The notes beneath the pieces were generated by a model. That model searched no databases and was not told the origin of the DNA. It saw only the letters and a list, made by a program, of their open reading frames with translations. This document shows, piece by piece, positions 1-7,446 of a stretch of 19,309 nucleotides of DNA (within the stretch, counting starts at the first letter, position 1; each line of letters opens with the position of its first letter). The stretch spans positions 1-19,309 of the forward strand of contig CAZBTI010000064.1 of NCBI GenBank assembly GCA_964494395.1. The letters are read 5' to 3'. The translations under genes were made by a program, and so were the position numbers. This DNA comes from SHLQ01 sp964494395. Lineage in GTDB: Bacteria; Actinomycetota; Acidimicrobiia; Acidimicrobiales; SHLQ01.

Positions 1-741
1 TCGCTCCCGGTCGTCGACTCTCCCCAACCACGTGATTCGCGGATCCCCCGCATACCGACTCGTCAGTTCCTTGGTCTCTGGCCCTTCCCCGCCAATCCAT
101 AAACGGCACGACGCATCGAGCGATGCGAATGCCTCCAGCAGCACGGCGAGTCCCTTCCGTTCTTCGTGGCGACCGAGGAAGAAGATGGTGGGCCCGTCGG
201 TCTTGCTTGGCTGGTCACTCTGGTTTCTCGCCAACTCCACTGCGTTGAACGCTCGCTCGTAGGTTCCGCCAAGCGCTTGGGTCGCCAAGGCTTCGGCATC
301 GGTCGAAACGGCGAAGCGGATGTCGATTCGCCGCGCACCACGGAAGGTGAACGGTCGAAAGAAGTCGTACGCAGCGCTCGACCCAGCGCGGTGAAAAGTT
401 CCGACGATTGGGCAAGGCCGTACAAACAGTGCGGTCATCGTTGGGCCCGGCGCCATTGGTTCATGAAGATGGAGTACATCAAACTCTTCGTCTCGCAGCG
501 CGCGAATGGTTCGGAGCTGGGCTGCTGGATCGGGGGCCAGTGGCACGACCGATCCGTTGGCACCGGTGGGCACACAATTCCCGAGCGGAGTGACGAATGG
601 TTCGGGCGGAGGTCCATCACATGGACCGAGCACGCGAACAAATTCTCCTCGGGCCCGCAAGGCCCTGGCCAAACCGAGGATTTGTCCTTGCACCCCGCCC
701 GGCACGCTCAGGCTGTAGGGACTGATCATTCCAATCTTCAC
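1..741 (-). CDS. pimA: Phosphatidylinositol alpha-mannosyltransferase, GT4 family (partial, C-terminus off window)
   Basis: This is the N-terminal 247 residues of a GT-B glycosyltransferase. PimA transfers mannose from GDP-mannose to phosphatidylinositol at the inner face of the membrane. Visible features are the IGMISPYSLSVPGGVQ start with the donor-loop GGV (residues 15-17), FDVLHLHEP (87-95), GTFH with a His at 117 matching PimA His118, and LGR..ERKG (189-197), which keeps the Arg and Lys of the second Rossmann domain. About 140 residues, including the E-x7-E region, lie beyond position 1. The start is GTG at 741, and it overlaps the acyltransferase stop by four bases (GTGA), so the two are translationally coupled. 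The usual P-N-G-V-D stretch reads F-N-A-V-E (165-169). Gene order pgsA-acyltransferase-GT4 matches mycobacterial Rv2612c-Rv2610c and supports PimA over other GT4 enzymes. Confidence 0.85.
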   Translation of the reverse strand, partial: MKIGMISPYSLSVPGGVQGQILGLARALRARGEFVRVLGPCDGPPPEPFVTPLGNCVPTGANGSVVPLAPDPAAQLRTIRALRDEEFDVLHLHEPMAPGPTMTALFVRPCPIVGTFHRAGSSAAYDFFRPFTFRGARRIDIRFAVSTDAEALATQALGGTYERAFNAVELARNQSDQPSKTDGPTIFFLGRHEERKGLAVLLEAFASLDASCRLWIGGEGPETKELTSRYAGDPRITWLGRVDDRER

Positions 742-1661
742 GTCAACCCCGAAAGGTGTTCGGGAACCCGCCGACCGAGTGCACGAAAATCGCTCGGCCA
801 ACCGGGTTGCAACACGTGCCACTGTTCGGGAGCGGCACGGATAAAGCGCTCGAGTTCGTTCGCCAACAGTTGCGTCACCCGTACGACGTCGTCGCGAAAC
901 TTGCCTTCGCGTATCGCTGGTACCTCTGGTCGAGCGTCGGCAAAGTGTTTATCACCATCGAAGTACACCGCTACCGGGATCAGCGGCGAACCGGTCCTCA
1001 ACGCCAAGGTTGCGGGCCCGGCGGGCAACTTGGTTTTCTCACCGAAGAAGTCGACCGTCACGCTCGATACGTTGCCCACAATCCGGTCCGATAGCAAGCA
1101 CACGATGTGCCCATTGTTCAGTGCTTCCATGACCGCCGGGCCGGCATCGGGACCAGCCGACACCACGTGGATCCCCAGGGACTCGCGAAAGGACTTGAAC
1201 CAATCGAACAGTTCTGGTGGCCGAATCTCTTCGACGACTGCGGTGACCTTGTGCCCTTCGACCTTGGTCAACCAGAACGCGGCCCACTCCCAACCACCGA
1301 GGTGCGGCAGTACGAGAATCGGGCTCACTCCCCGCTCGAGCGGACCGGTGATGTTCTCGTAGCCAACGTAGGTAAACCCATCGTCGATTTGCTTAGCGCT
1401 TAGGTTCGGCAGTCGAAAGCTATCGAGGTAGTAGCGCCCGTACTGCGAGAAGACTTCAGCGGCTCCCGAGCGCAGGTCGGCACTGGTCAACATCTCGTCG
1501 GATACGCGGGCGAGATTCCGCTCGACGATTACCCGTCGGTCCCCCGCCAGCAACGACACCGCCTTGCCTCCGGCGCGCACGAGAAGCGACGAGATTGGGC
1601 GAGGTACGTGTTGGGCCCCGAAGGCGGCTGCCTTATACGCAGACGTAATGTCGATTGGCAC
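738..1661 (-). CDS. patA: Phosphatidylinositol mannoside acyltransferase (LpxL/HtrB-like)
   Basis: A 307-residue member of the lysophospholipid/lipid A acyltransferase family. In actinobacteria the enzyme at this locus acylates the mannose of PIMs on the cytoplasmic membrane. The catalytic H-x4-[D/E] motif is visible as HLGGWE (His120, Glu125), followed by the family's basic and hydrophobic blocks (LLSDRIV near 194, PAGPATLALRTGSPLIPV near 224-241). The length fits PatA (about 300). The start is GTG at 1661, preceded by GGGAG at 1667-1671 on the minus strand with 5-nt spacing. It lies 26 bp downstream of pgsA and overlaps pimA by four bases, so the three form an operon. Function is inferred from family plus locus order. 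It could in principle acylate another glycolipid. Confidence 0.87.
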   Translation of the reverse strand: MPIDITSAYKAAAFGAQHVPRPISSLLVRAGGKAVSLLAGDRRVIVERNLARVSDEMLTSADLRSGAAEVFSQYGRYYLDSFRLPNLSAKQIDDGFTYVGYENITGPLERGVSPILVLPHLGGWEWAAFWLTKVEGHKVTAVVEEIRPPELFDWFKSFRESLGIHVVSAGPDAGPAVMEALNNGHIVCLLSDRIVGNVSSVTVDFFGEKTKLPAGPATLALRTGSPLIPVAVYFDGDKHFADARPEVPAIREGKFRDDVVRVTQLLANELERFIRAAPEQWHVLQPGWPSDFRALGRRVPEHLSGLT

Positions 1662-1687
1662 AACCGCTCCCGATTCTGGCGCTTAGC

Positions 1688-2389
1688 TCAGTTTCGGTTC
1701 GTCTTGCTACGCCGGTTCGAGTCGAAACCACGCGTTGTTCGCCGCGCTTCGCGAGCTCGACGTCGAGTGATCGGGCCCGCGGGCGGCGTCGGCCGTCCAA
1801 CGCTTGCCTGTTTCCAAACCTTGAAGAACCGTTGCACCGCCGTGATCGCAGTAAGAACGAACATGATCCACAGGACGGCAATGAGCAGGTTGACATCGAA
1901 GTTGCCGAGGAAGAGGCCGATTCCGAGAGCAATGAACCGTTCGGCGCGTTCCATGAGACCGCCCTTGGCATCGAACCCGAGCGACTCGGCCTTGGCGCGT
2001 TGGTAGGAGATCATGATGGCCAGGCCCATCACCGCGACCGGCAGCATGTGGATCTGCCCTTCGATGTTGGCCGATAAGAACCAGGCAACACCGCTGAACA
2101 ACATGATGTCTGCGAGGCGATCCGAAACGGAGTCGAAGTAGGCACCTCGAGTCGACGAGGTACCTGCAGCTTTGGCGATTGCTCCATCGAGCAGATCGGG
2201 CAGTCCAGTACCGATCATCAGGACGAGTCCCCAACCGAGGTTTCCCGCACCGATGACGACCGCAGCGATTGCCGACATCGTGATGCCGACTAGCGTCATG
2301 ACATCGGCGGTGATTCCCATGTTGACCAGAGCGGCACCGACGGGCTGCACGCCTCGATCGACCTGATTTCGAAAATCGCCATCAAACAA
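1688..2389 (-). CDS. pgsA: Phosphatidylinositol phosphate synthase (CDP-alcohol phosphatidyltransferase)
   Basis: A 233-residue polytopic membrane enzyme. It would condense CDP-diacylglycerol with inositol 1-phosphate, giving the precursor of phosphatidylinositol and PIMs. The CDP-alcohol phosphotransferase signature is complete in spacing: Asp65, Asp68-Gly69, Ala72-Lys73, Gly82, Asp86, Asp90. The usual Arg after Ala is Lys73. SYQRAKAESLGF and GLMERAERF correspond to the SYxKARAExxG and GFIERPER blocks of actinobacterial PIP synthases, which favours this over phosphatidylglycerophosphate synthase. The C-terminal 35 residues are Arg-rich and hydrophilic. The start is TTG at 2389, chosen because AGGAG lies 6 nt upstream (2396-2400, minus strand). 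The next Met is inside the N-terminal region. It is first in the pgsA-patA-pimA operon. Confidence 0.9.
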   Translation of the reverse strand: MFDGDFRNQVDRGVQPVGAALVNMGITADVMTLVGITMSAIAAVVIGAGNLGWGLVLMIGTGLPDLLDGAIAKAAGTSSTRGAYFDSVSDRLADIMLFSGVAWFLSANIEGQIHMLPVAVMGLAIMISYQRAKAESLGFDAKGGLMERAERFIALGIGLFLGNFDVNLLIAVLWIMFVLTAITAVQRFFKVWKQASVGRPTPPAGPITRRRAREARRTTRGFDSNRRSKTNRN

Positions 2390-2395
2390 CGTTGA

Positions 2396-2400
2396 CTCCT
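2396..2400 (-). promoter_or_regulatory. Shine-Dalgarno of pgsA supporting a TTG start
   Basis: AGGAG on the minus strand, 6 nt before the TTG at 2389. It is one of the few strong Shine-Dalgarno sequences in the window and fixes the non-ATG start. Confidence 0.7.
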
Positions 2401-2423
2401 GCCCCTCGCTTATTCGAGAGGTT

Positions 2424-2449
2424 ACCCGCGAAAGCCCAACGGCGCGGGT
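2424..2449. repeat. 7-bp perfect inverted repeat in a divergent intergenic region
   Basis: ACCCGCG (2424-2430) and CGCGGGT (2443-2449) form a perfect dyad with a 12-bp spacer, between divergent pgsA (minus) and the 2488 gene (plus). Arm centres are 19 bp apart, which would suit a dimeric regulator. In RNA it could also form a hairpin in the pgsA leader. No regulator is identified. Confidence 0.4.
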
Positions 2450-2475
2450 CTGGGACGACCGACATCACGCGCGGA

Positions 2476-2481
2476 TAGGAT
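2476..2481 (+). promoter_or_regulatory. Predicted -10 (TAGGAT), leaderless type
   Basis: TAGGAT sits 6 nt before the ATG at 2488, placing the predicted transcription start at or next to the start codon. AGGA in the same place could alternatively act as a weak Shine-Dalgarno. No clear -35 is seen. Confidence 0.5.
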
Positions 2482-2487
2482 CTGGTC

Positions 2488-2982
2488 ATGGCAGATCGTT
2501 ACGACAAGCTCAACCACAACACGGTGCTGGCATCGGTGGGATCAATGTCTCGCCGGTGGCCAGAGGCCATTTACGTACCCAAGCCGCACAACATCGAGGA
2601 TTTCTACACGGTGGAAGCAGCTGGTGGGCTCGTACTCGCCGACGAGATGGGAGCGGCGATCACACAAACCACAATTCTCATGAACGCGATACGTACGACC
2701 AGCTACCTCGAGCCGGAAGATCTTCCCGAACAGACCCTCAAGGCCATGCGTAACGAACTCATTGGCGAGCGGCCCCCGAGCGCAATCGATGCCATTGCCC
2801 AGATCATCGAGATCAACGATGAGGTATACGGTCGGCTGAAGGGCCTGCGTATGGCCGATTGGAAGAACGAGGCGACACAGCAGGGTACGACGATCTCGAT
2901 GTCGGACCTTGCCAAGGGTGTCAGCCGCGTCAACGCCGAGCGCCTCGCGCGGGCCACGCGCACGCTCGCTTCGGTCAACTAA
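2488..2982 (+). CDS. Hypothetical protein, 164 aa, predicted helical and soluble
   Basis: I do not recognise this family. The product is soluble, with no signal peptide, no membrane segment and no cysteines. It has a basic, helical C-terminal third (DLAKGVSRVNAERLARATRTL). The middle (residues about 43-105) alternates hydrophobic and acidic stretches as in a helical bundle. The start is ATG at 2488, with TAGGAT 6 nt upstream. It is transcribed away from pgsA and converges on the 3004-3609 gene with only 21 bp between stops. Codon use looks like its neighbours, with high G/C at third positions, so it appears native. It sits inside the otherwise mycobacterial-like thrS-HIT-pgsA order, so a lipid-related role is possible but unsupported. 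Confidence 0.75.
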   Translation: MADRYDKLNHNTVLASVGSMSRRWPEAIYVPKPHNIEDFYTVEAAGGLVLADEMGAAITQTTILMNAIRTTSYLEPEDLPEQTLKAMRNELIGERPPSAIDAIAQIIEINDEVYGRLKGLRMADWKNEATQQGTTISMSDLAKGVSRVNAERLARATRTLASVN

Positions 2983-3003
2983 ATCGACCGCGTAAAGAGC
3001 GAA

Positions 3004-3609
3004 TTAGCACTCCCCGAGATGTAGCCCAACGGCTGGTTCAAGTGCAGCCCAGTCCTCTGGGTTGTCCTCGACGAGTGTCAGGATGACTTCGCCGTCGACG
3101 CCATCGACCATTGCGAGTCCACGCTGGCTCGGAGGTGACTCGTTCGAGTAGAGCAAGATCCGCCACGTAGGCCGACTGCGGAGGCCACGCCATGCCATCT
3201 GGGCCGACGCGTGTCCGACCGGAAAGCCGACGGCCTTCGTTGCTTCGACGAGAGCGTCCTGTTCGTCAATGGCCAAGTCCCAGCCACCCTGCAGGTGGTA
3301 GAGCCCAACGAGAATCAGACCGATAGCGGCGAGCACAACTCCGCCGTTGAAAAGCGCCGACTCGCCGCCGCTCAACCGAAACGCGATCAGCGCCCCACCG
3401 ATCAGTAGATAGAGAATTCCGGGAATCCGACGCTTGCTGTTGTTTGGGAACAGGTACGGACCAACGAAGTCGGCAGCGTTCAGATCGTCGGGTAGCTCGT
3501 CGAAGTATTCGTCGTCGTACCCATCCACTTCAGGATCGACAGTCTTGACAGCCTCGTCGGAAAGATCGAGATCGACGTCATCTTGGGTTACGTCTTCGGT
3601 ATCGCTCAC
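3004..3609 (-). CDS. Hypothetical membrane protein with acidic N-terminus, 201 aa
   Basis: No family is recognised. Residues 1-49 are strongly acidic (many Asp/Glu) and probably disordered. Two hydrophobic segments follow, at about 63-78 and 86-106, separated by a short loop, so both termini should lie on the same side. Residues about 110-201 form a soluble domain with predicted strands (WRILLYSNES, GEVILTLVEDNPEDW). The start is GTG at 3609, with TACCAT 6 nt upstream (3616-3621, minus) and no Shine-Dalgarno. It is probably its own transcription unit, 160 bp downstream of the HIT gene on the same strand, and it converges on the 2488 gene. It could be an actinobacterial two-TM envelope protein, but function is unknown. 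Confidence 0.72.
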   Translation of the reverse strand: MSDTEDVTQDDVDLDLSDEAVKTVDPEVDGYDDEYFDELPDDLNAADFVGPYLFPNNSKRRIPGILYLLIGGALIAFRLSGGESALFNGGVVLAAIGLILVGLYHLQGGWDLAIDEQDALVEATKAVGFPVGHASAQMAWRGLRSRPTWRILLYSNESPPSQRGLAMVDGVDGEVILTLVEDNPEDWAALEPAVGLHLGEC

Positions 3610-3615
3610 GTGCCC

Positions 3616-3621
3616 ATGGTA
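3616..3621 (-). promoter_or_regulatory. Predicted -10 (TACCAT), leaderless type
   Basis: TACCAT on the minus strand lies 6 nt before the GTG at 3609, with no Shine-Dalgarno in between. It fits a leaderless transcript and helps choose this GTG. Confidence 0.5.
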
Positions 3622-3726
3622 CGGGCACAGTCGCCCACTCGTATGGTCGGAGTAGCGATTGTGGCCTCGCTACCCACGTGGATTGGGTTTGGGAGCCGAA
3701 GAATCCTTCGCTGTAGGCGCGGCGAA

Positions 3727-3763
3727 TTACCTAGGTCGCGTGTGGAAGATGACGCTTAGGTAA
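3727..3763. repeat. 7-bp inverted repeat downstream of the HIT gene
   Basis: TTACCTA (3727-3733) and TAGGTAA (3757-3763) are perfect complements with a 23-nt spacer, just beyond the HIT stop at 3770 (minus). The 160-bp stretch 3610-3769 holds no gene. The loop is long for an intrinsic terminator and there is no U-tract. A weak CGAAG/CTTCG hairpin lies nearby at about 3698-3711. Confidence 0.3.
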
Positions 3764-3769
3764 GCTCTG

Positions 3770-4324
3770 CTAGGCGTCCGGCCATGCCTTGCGCAGTCGT
3801 TCCCAACTGTCGGACAGGCTTTCGGGCAGCACTCGAGACTCGGCAACGCTGGTGAGGAAGTTGGTGTCTCCGGACCACCGCGGGAGCACGTGCACGTGCA
3901 TGTGGTCGGGCACTCCAGCACCCGATGCCCGGCCGAGGTTCATGCCAACATTCACACCCTCGGGCCGGTACTCGGCCTTGACGGCCTTGACCCCCATCCG
4001 TACGCCTTCCCACAGTTCTGCGTACACATCATCGTCGAGATCTTCGAGGTTCTTCGCGGCAACTTTTGGCAACACCATGAGATGACCAGAGGAGTAGGGG
4101 TAGGCATTGAGCAACGCAAAGCAATGCTCGCCACGCCACAACACATACGTTGTCGCATCGTCGAGGCCAGATTGTTCGATGCCTTCGAAGAGTGTCAAAC
4201 CCTCGGTGTGGCCATTGGCTCGCTCGTCATCGTCAGCAAGGATGTACGGGATCCGCCAACCAGCCCAAAGCCGAGCCATCTGCTCGCGACCGGTGAGGGT
4301 GTTGTCGAGGGGGTTGTCGGCCAT
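3770..4324 (-). CDS. HIT-family nucleotide hydrolase/phosphorylase (Ap4A phosphorylase-like)
   Basis: A 184-residue histidine-triad protein. The triad HMHVHVLPRW is at residues 141-150 (His141, His143, His145), with the nucleotide-binding N-terminal block HCFALLNAYPYSSGHLMVLPK (67-87). Both blocks match mycobacterial Rv2613c, a diadenosine tetraphosphate phosphorylase that also sits next to thrS. The expected role is cytosolic cleavage of dinucleoside polyphosphates such as Ap4A, which aminoacyl-tRNA synthetases make as a side product, so the thrS pairing is sensible. The start is ATG at 4324, 3 bp after the thrS stop, so it is in the thrS operon. No good Shine-Dalgarno is visible, and coupling to thrS translation is likely. 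Exact substrate (phosphorylase or hydrolase) cannot be read from sequence. Confidence 0.9.
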   Translation of the reverse strand: MADNPLDNTLTGREQMARLWAGWRIPYILADDDERANGHTEGLTLFEGIEQSGLDDATTYVLWRGEHCFALLNAYPYSSGHLMVLPKVAAKNLEDLDDDVYAELWEGVRMGVKAVKAEYRPEGVNVGMNLGRASGAGVPDHMHVHVLPRWSGDTNFLTSVAESRVLPESLSDSWERLRKAWPDA

Positions 4325-4327
4325 GAC

Positions 4328-6292
4328 CTAGCGCTTCAACTCGACGTCCTCGGCAAGGCGTGTTGCAAAGTCGTCAGCAGACACATCTCGTTCGACATCT
4401 TTGACGCCTCGAATGTTGAGCCCGACGGTGTTGTTTGCAACGTCGTCGTCTCCGACCACCAGCACGTACGGCGTCTTGTCGACCTTTGCGTTGCGGACCC
4501 GCTTGCCGAGCGGATCGGTCGCTTCATCGACCTGCACCCGGAAACCCTCGCCTCGTAGACGTTCGGCCAAGGCTTGGGCGTAGTCGTCATGGGCCTCGGC
4601 CACTGGGAGGATTCGCGTCTGAACCGGAGCCAACCACGCCGGGAAGTTGCCTGCGTAGTGCTCGAGGAGGACACCAAAGAACCGCTCGATCGATCCCATC
4701 AATGCACGATGGATCATGACGGGTTGCTTGCGCTCGCCATCGTCGGCGACATATTCGAGACCGAAGCGTTCGGGCAGTGTGAAGTCGAGCTGAATCGTCG
4801 AGAGCTGCCACGCCCGCCCGATTGCGTCTCGCACATCGACATCGATCTTCGGTCCGTAGAAGGCGCCTCCGCCCTCGTCGACGACGTAGTCGAGGCCCTG
4901 CGATTCGAGCGCGGCACGAAGGCCAGCGGTTGCTATCTCCCAGATCTCGTCGTCTCCGACCGACTTCTCTTCCGGACGAGTCGAGAGCTTCGCCTGGAAA
5001 TCATCGAAACCAAAGGCACGCAGTACTGACAACACAAAGTCGAGGAGCGACTCCAACTCGCCCTGGATTGCCTCGCGGGTGCAGAAGATGTGACTGTCGT
5101 CCTGAGTAAAGCCGCGGCTACGCATGAGACCATGCACCGCACCTGACAGTTCGTTTCGATAGACGGTTCCGAGTTCGAAAATACGAATCGGCAGCTCACG
5201 GTACGATCGCTGATCGCTCTTGTAGACCATGATGTGGAACGGGCAGTTCATCGGCTTCGGGTAATACGATGCCCCGTCCATCTCCATTGGTGGGTACATG
5301 CCATCGGCATAGAAGTCGAGGTGTCCGGACGTCTCCCAGAGCACCGACTTCGCAATGTGTGGGCTGTAGGCGAACTGGTAACCGCCGGTCTCGTGACGTT
5401 CACGGCTGTAGTCCTCCATGATCTTGCGGACGATGGCGCCCTTTGGATGCCACACCGCGAGACCAGGACCCAGTTCATCGGGCCAGGACACGAGATCGAG
5501 TTCTTGAGCGAGCTTGCGGTGGTCGCGCTTCTCGGCTTCTTCGAGACGATGGAGGTGGGCCTTCAAATCCTTCTTGTTCGCCCAAGCCGTGCCGTAGATG
5601 CGCTGCAGCATCGGACGCTTCTCGTCACCGCGCCAATAGGCCCCTGCGACCTTCATCAGTTTGAAGTACCCCAGGTTTGCGGTGCTCGGCACATGCGGGC
5701 CAGTGCACATATCGATGAAACTGGCAGAGTTCTGGTAGTAGCTCACCATGTCGCCGCTTACTTCGCCAGCGTCCTCGGCCGCCGCTGCGCCGCCACGCAC
5801 CCCGTCGATAATCTCCAGCTTGTACGGCTCGTTCTTGAACAGCTCGAGCGCTTCATCGATGGAGATCTCGTGGCGATCGAAGGGCTGATCGGCAGCGACG
5901 AGTTCACGCATGCGATCCTCGATGGCCTCGAGGTCATCGTTCGACAACGTCTTCCCGTCGGGGAGTTCGAAGTCGTAGTAGAAGCCATTCTCGATCGGCG
6001 GTCCGATCGCGAAACGGGCACCGGGATACAGATCGAGGATGGCTTGGGCCATGAGGTGCGCGGTCGAATGACGGATCGTGTGCAGCCCGGCCTCGTCCTT
6101 GCCGGTTACCAGCGACACTTGAGCGCCATCGTGGAGCGGAACGTCGAGGTCGACGTCAACACCATCCACAACTGCGAGGAGCGCAGCCTTTGCGAGACCC
6201 GGGCCAATGTCGGCCGCAAGATCGGCCGCTGTCGAGCCAACGGCGAGCTCTCGATTCGAACCGTCGGGCAAGGTCACAGAAATTGCGCTCAT
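4328..6292 (-). CDS. thrS: Threonyl-tRNA synthetase
   Basis: A full-length class II synthetase of 654 residues that charges tRNA-Thr in the cytosol. Domains in order are TGS (about 1-62), the second additional (editing) domain with HSTAH (75-79) and CTGPH, the catalytic core and the C-terminal anticodon-binding domain (about 555-654). The core has the zinc ligand in MNCPFH, motif 2 (FELGTVYRNE...RGFTQDDSHIF) and motif 3 (GSIERFFGVLLEHYAG). The start is ATG at 6292, which gives the normal TGS N-terminus. TAACCT lies 9 nt upstream (6302-6307, minus). Only 116 bp separate it from the divergent RTX gene, and I see no T-box leader. It is followed after 3 bp by the HIT gene. Confidence 0.98.
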   Translation of the reverse strand: MSAISVTLPDGSNRELAVGSTAADLAADIGPGLAKAALLAVVDGVDVDLDVPLHDGAQVSLVTGKDEAGLHTIRHSTAHLMAQAILDLYPGARFAIGPPIENGFYYDFELPDGKTLSNDDLEAIEDRMRELVAADQPFDRHEISIDEALELFKNEPYKLEIIDGVRGGAAAAEDAGEVSGDMVSYYQNSASFIDMCTGPHVPSTANLGYFKLMKVAGAYWRGDEKRPMLQRIYGTAWANKKDLKAHLHRLEEAEKRDHRKLAQELDLVSWPDELGPGLAVWHPKGAIVRKIMEDYSRERHETGGYQFAYSPHIAKSVLWETSGHLDFYADGMYPPMEMDGASYYPKPMNCPFHIMVYKSDQRSYRELPIRIFELGTVYRNELSGAVHGLMRSRGFTQDDSHIFCTREAIQGELESLLDFVLSVLRAFGFDDFQAKLSTRPEEKSVGDDEIWEIATAGLRAALESQGLDYVVDEGGGAFYGPKIDVDVRDAIGRAWQLSTIQLDFTLPERFGLEYVADDGERKQPVMIHRALMGSIERFFGVLLEHYAGNFPAWLAPVQTRILPVAEAHDDYAQALAERLRGEGFRVQVDEATDPLGKRVRNAKVDKTPYVLVVGDDDVANNTVGLNIRGVKDVERDVSADDFATRLAEDVELKR

Positions 6293-6396
6293 AGACCGCT
6301 CAGGTTATCGGCAATCGTGTCATCGCCGCTTCCTTTCCAGCCGCGTTGCACCGACCCGCATCGCCATAGCCAGTAGGCTTCGCCCTGCCCCCTCCC

Positions 6397-6402
6397 GAAG
6401 GA
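6397..6402 (+). promoter_or_regulatory. Shine-Dalgarno of the RTX gene
   Basis: GAAGGA, 6 nt before the ATG at 6409. This gene has a clear ribosome-binding site, unlike most first genes in the window. Confidence 0.6.
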
Positions 6403-6408
6403 TCTTTC

Positions 6409-7446
6409 ATGACGAACAGGAAACGCTGGTTGTTCATTGCAAGCACCGCGGCGATCTTCGCATCAGTGCTTAGCGCGAGCCCGCTTGCTGCTCAAGAAAC
6501 GTGCTTCGGCCTCACGCCGACCATCGTTTCTAACGACTCCACAATCACCGGCACGAACGGTAACGACGTCATCTTGGCCGGCGACGGCAACAACCGGATC
6601 GAAGGACTTGGAGGCGACGACCACATCTGTGCTCGCGACGGGAGCGACGTGATCTTGGGCGGCCCTGGGAACGACACCATCCGGGCCGGCGGCGGCGGGG
6701 ATCGGGTCTTTGGCGACGACGGAAACGACGTCATCTTCGGCGGCTTCGGCAACGACGCAATCAATGGGGGCAACGGTCGGGACCGTCTCGAAGGCGAACA
6801 GAATGACGACACCATCGATGGAGGCAATGGCGGCGATCAGATCGCCGGGAACGCCGGCGCTGATTCACTCACGGGCGGTAACGGCAATGACTCCATCAAC
6901 GGAGGCAACGGCCCCGACGAGATCTTCGGCGGCGCTGGCAACGACACGCTCAGAGGAGCGAAACGCTCCGACATGATCATGGGTGGTCGCGGGACCGACA
7001 CCATTCTTGGCGGTAGGGGCGGCGACGACATCGTCGGTGGCCTCGGCAGCGACACGATCATGGGAAACAACGGCGACGACTTCATCCTCGGCGATACAGG
7101 ACTTCAATTCCAAGAAAGCAACGTCAACACCCAACACGCTGGTGGCCCCGATACGGTCAGCGGCGGAAACGGCAACGACTACCTCGGTGGTGAGGGCGGC
7201 AACGACTCGCTCAGTGGCGACGGCGGTGACGACGTCGTCGAAGGTTTCTGGGGCGACGACACCGTCGAGGGCAACCTCGGCAACGACCTCCTGACCGGCG
7301 GCACAGGCGCAGATTCGCTCATCGGCCTCGATGGGAGCGACCAATGCTGGCCCGAACTGGTCGTCATCGACGCCCGGTTCACGTCACCGGTGAACAGTGG
7401 TGACAGCACGTCGGGTTGCGAGCTGATCAACCAGGTTCTGAACTAG
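6409..7446 (+). CDS. Secreted RTX-type calcium-binding repeat protein, 345 aa
   Basis: A Sec-type signal peptide is clear: basic n-region (MTNRKRW), hydrophobic core, and a likely cut near Ala28 in SPLAAQE. Almost all of the mature protein is nonapeptide repeats of the GGxGxDx[I/L]x type, which bind calcium in a parallel beta-roll. I count about 20 in a first block and about 7 in a second. The blocks are separated by a longer insertion (about residues 226-247, LQFQESNVNTQH region). The last 35 residues leave the repeat and hold two Cys (QCWPE and GCELIN) that could form a disulfide. There is no catalytic domain, so it is not an obvious protease or lipase. An adhesin or surface/extracellular matrix role is possible. 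It is monocistronic, with a Shine-Dalgarno at 6397-6402. Confidence 0.88.
   Translation: MTNRKRWLFIASTAAIFASVLSASPLAAQETCFGLTPTIVSNDSTITGTNGNDVILAGDGNNRIEGLGGDDHICARDGSDVILGGPGNDTIRAGGGGDRVFGDDGNDVIFGGFGNDAINGGNGRDRLEGEQNDDTIDGGNGGDQIAGNAGADSLTGGNGNDSINGGNGPDEIFGGAGNDTLRGAKRSDMIMGGRGTDTILGGRGGDDIVGGLGSDTIMGNNGDDFILGDTGLQFQESNVNTQHAGGPDTVSGGNGNDYLGGEGGNDSLSGDGGDDVVEGFWGDDTVEGNLGNDLLTGGTGADSLIGLDGSDQCWPELVVIDARFTSPVNSGDSTSGCELINQVLN

Noticed and set aside
166..1362. 398-codon open frame on the plus strand
   Set aside because: It is antisense to pimA and patA, both of which show clear family motifs. Its sequence is low-information.
5234..6376. 380-codon open frame on the plus strand
   Set aside because: It lies antisense to thrS, whose motifs are complete. 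The protein has no recognisable domain and is a shadow of high-GC codon use.
6293..6408. T-box or other leader riboswitch for thrS
   Set aside because: Only 116 bp are shared with a divergent gene, no T-box sequence or specifier stem is seen, and TAACCT suggests a very short leader.
6865..7344. 159-codon minus-strand frame opposite the RTX repeats
   Set aside because: The Val/Ala repeats are just the reverse of the GGxGxD coding periodicity, with no independent support.
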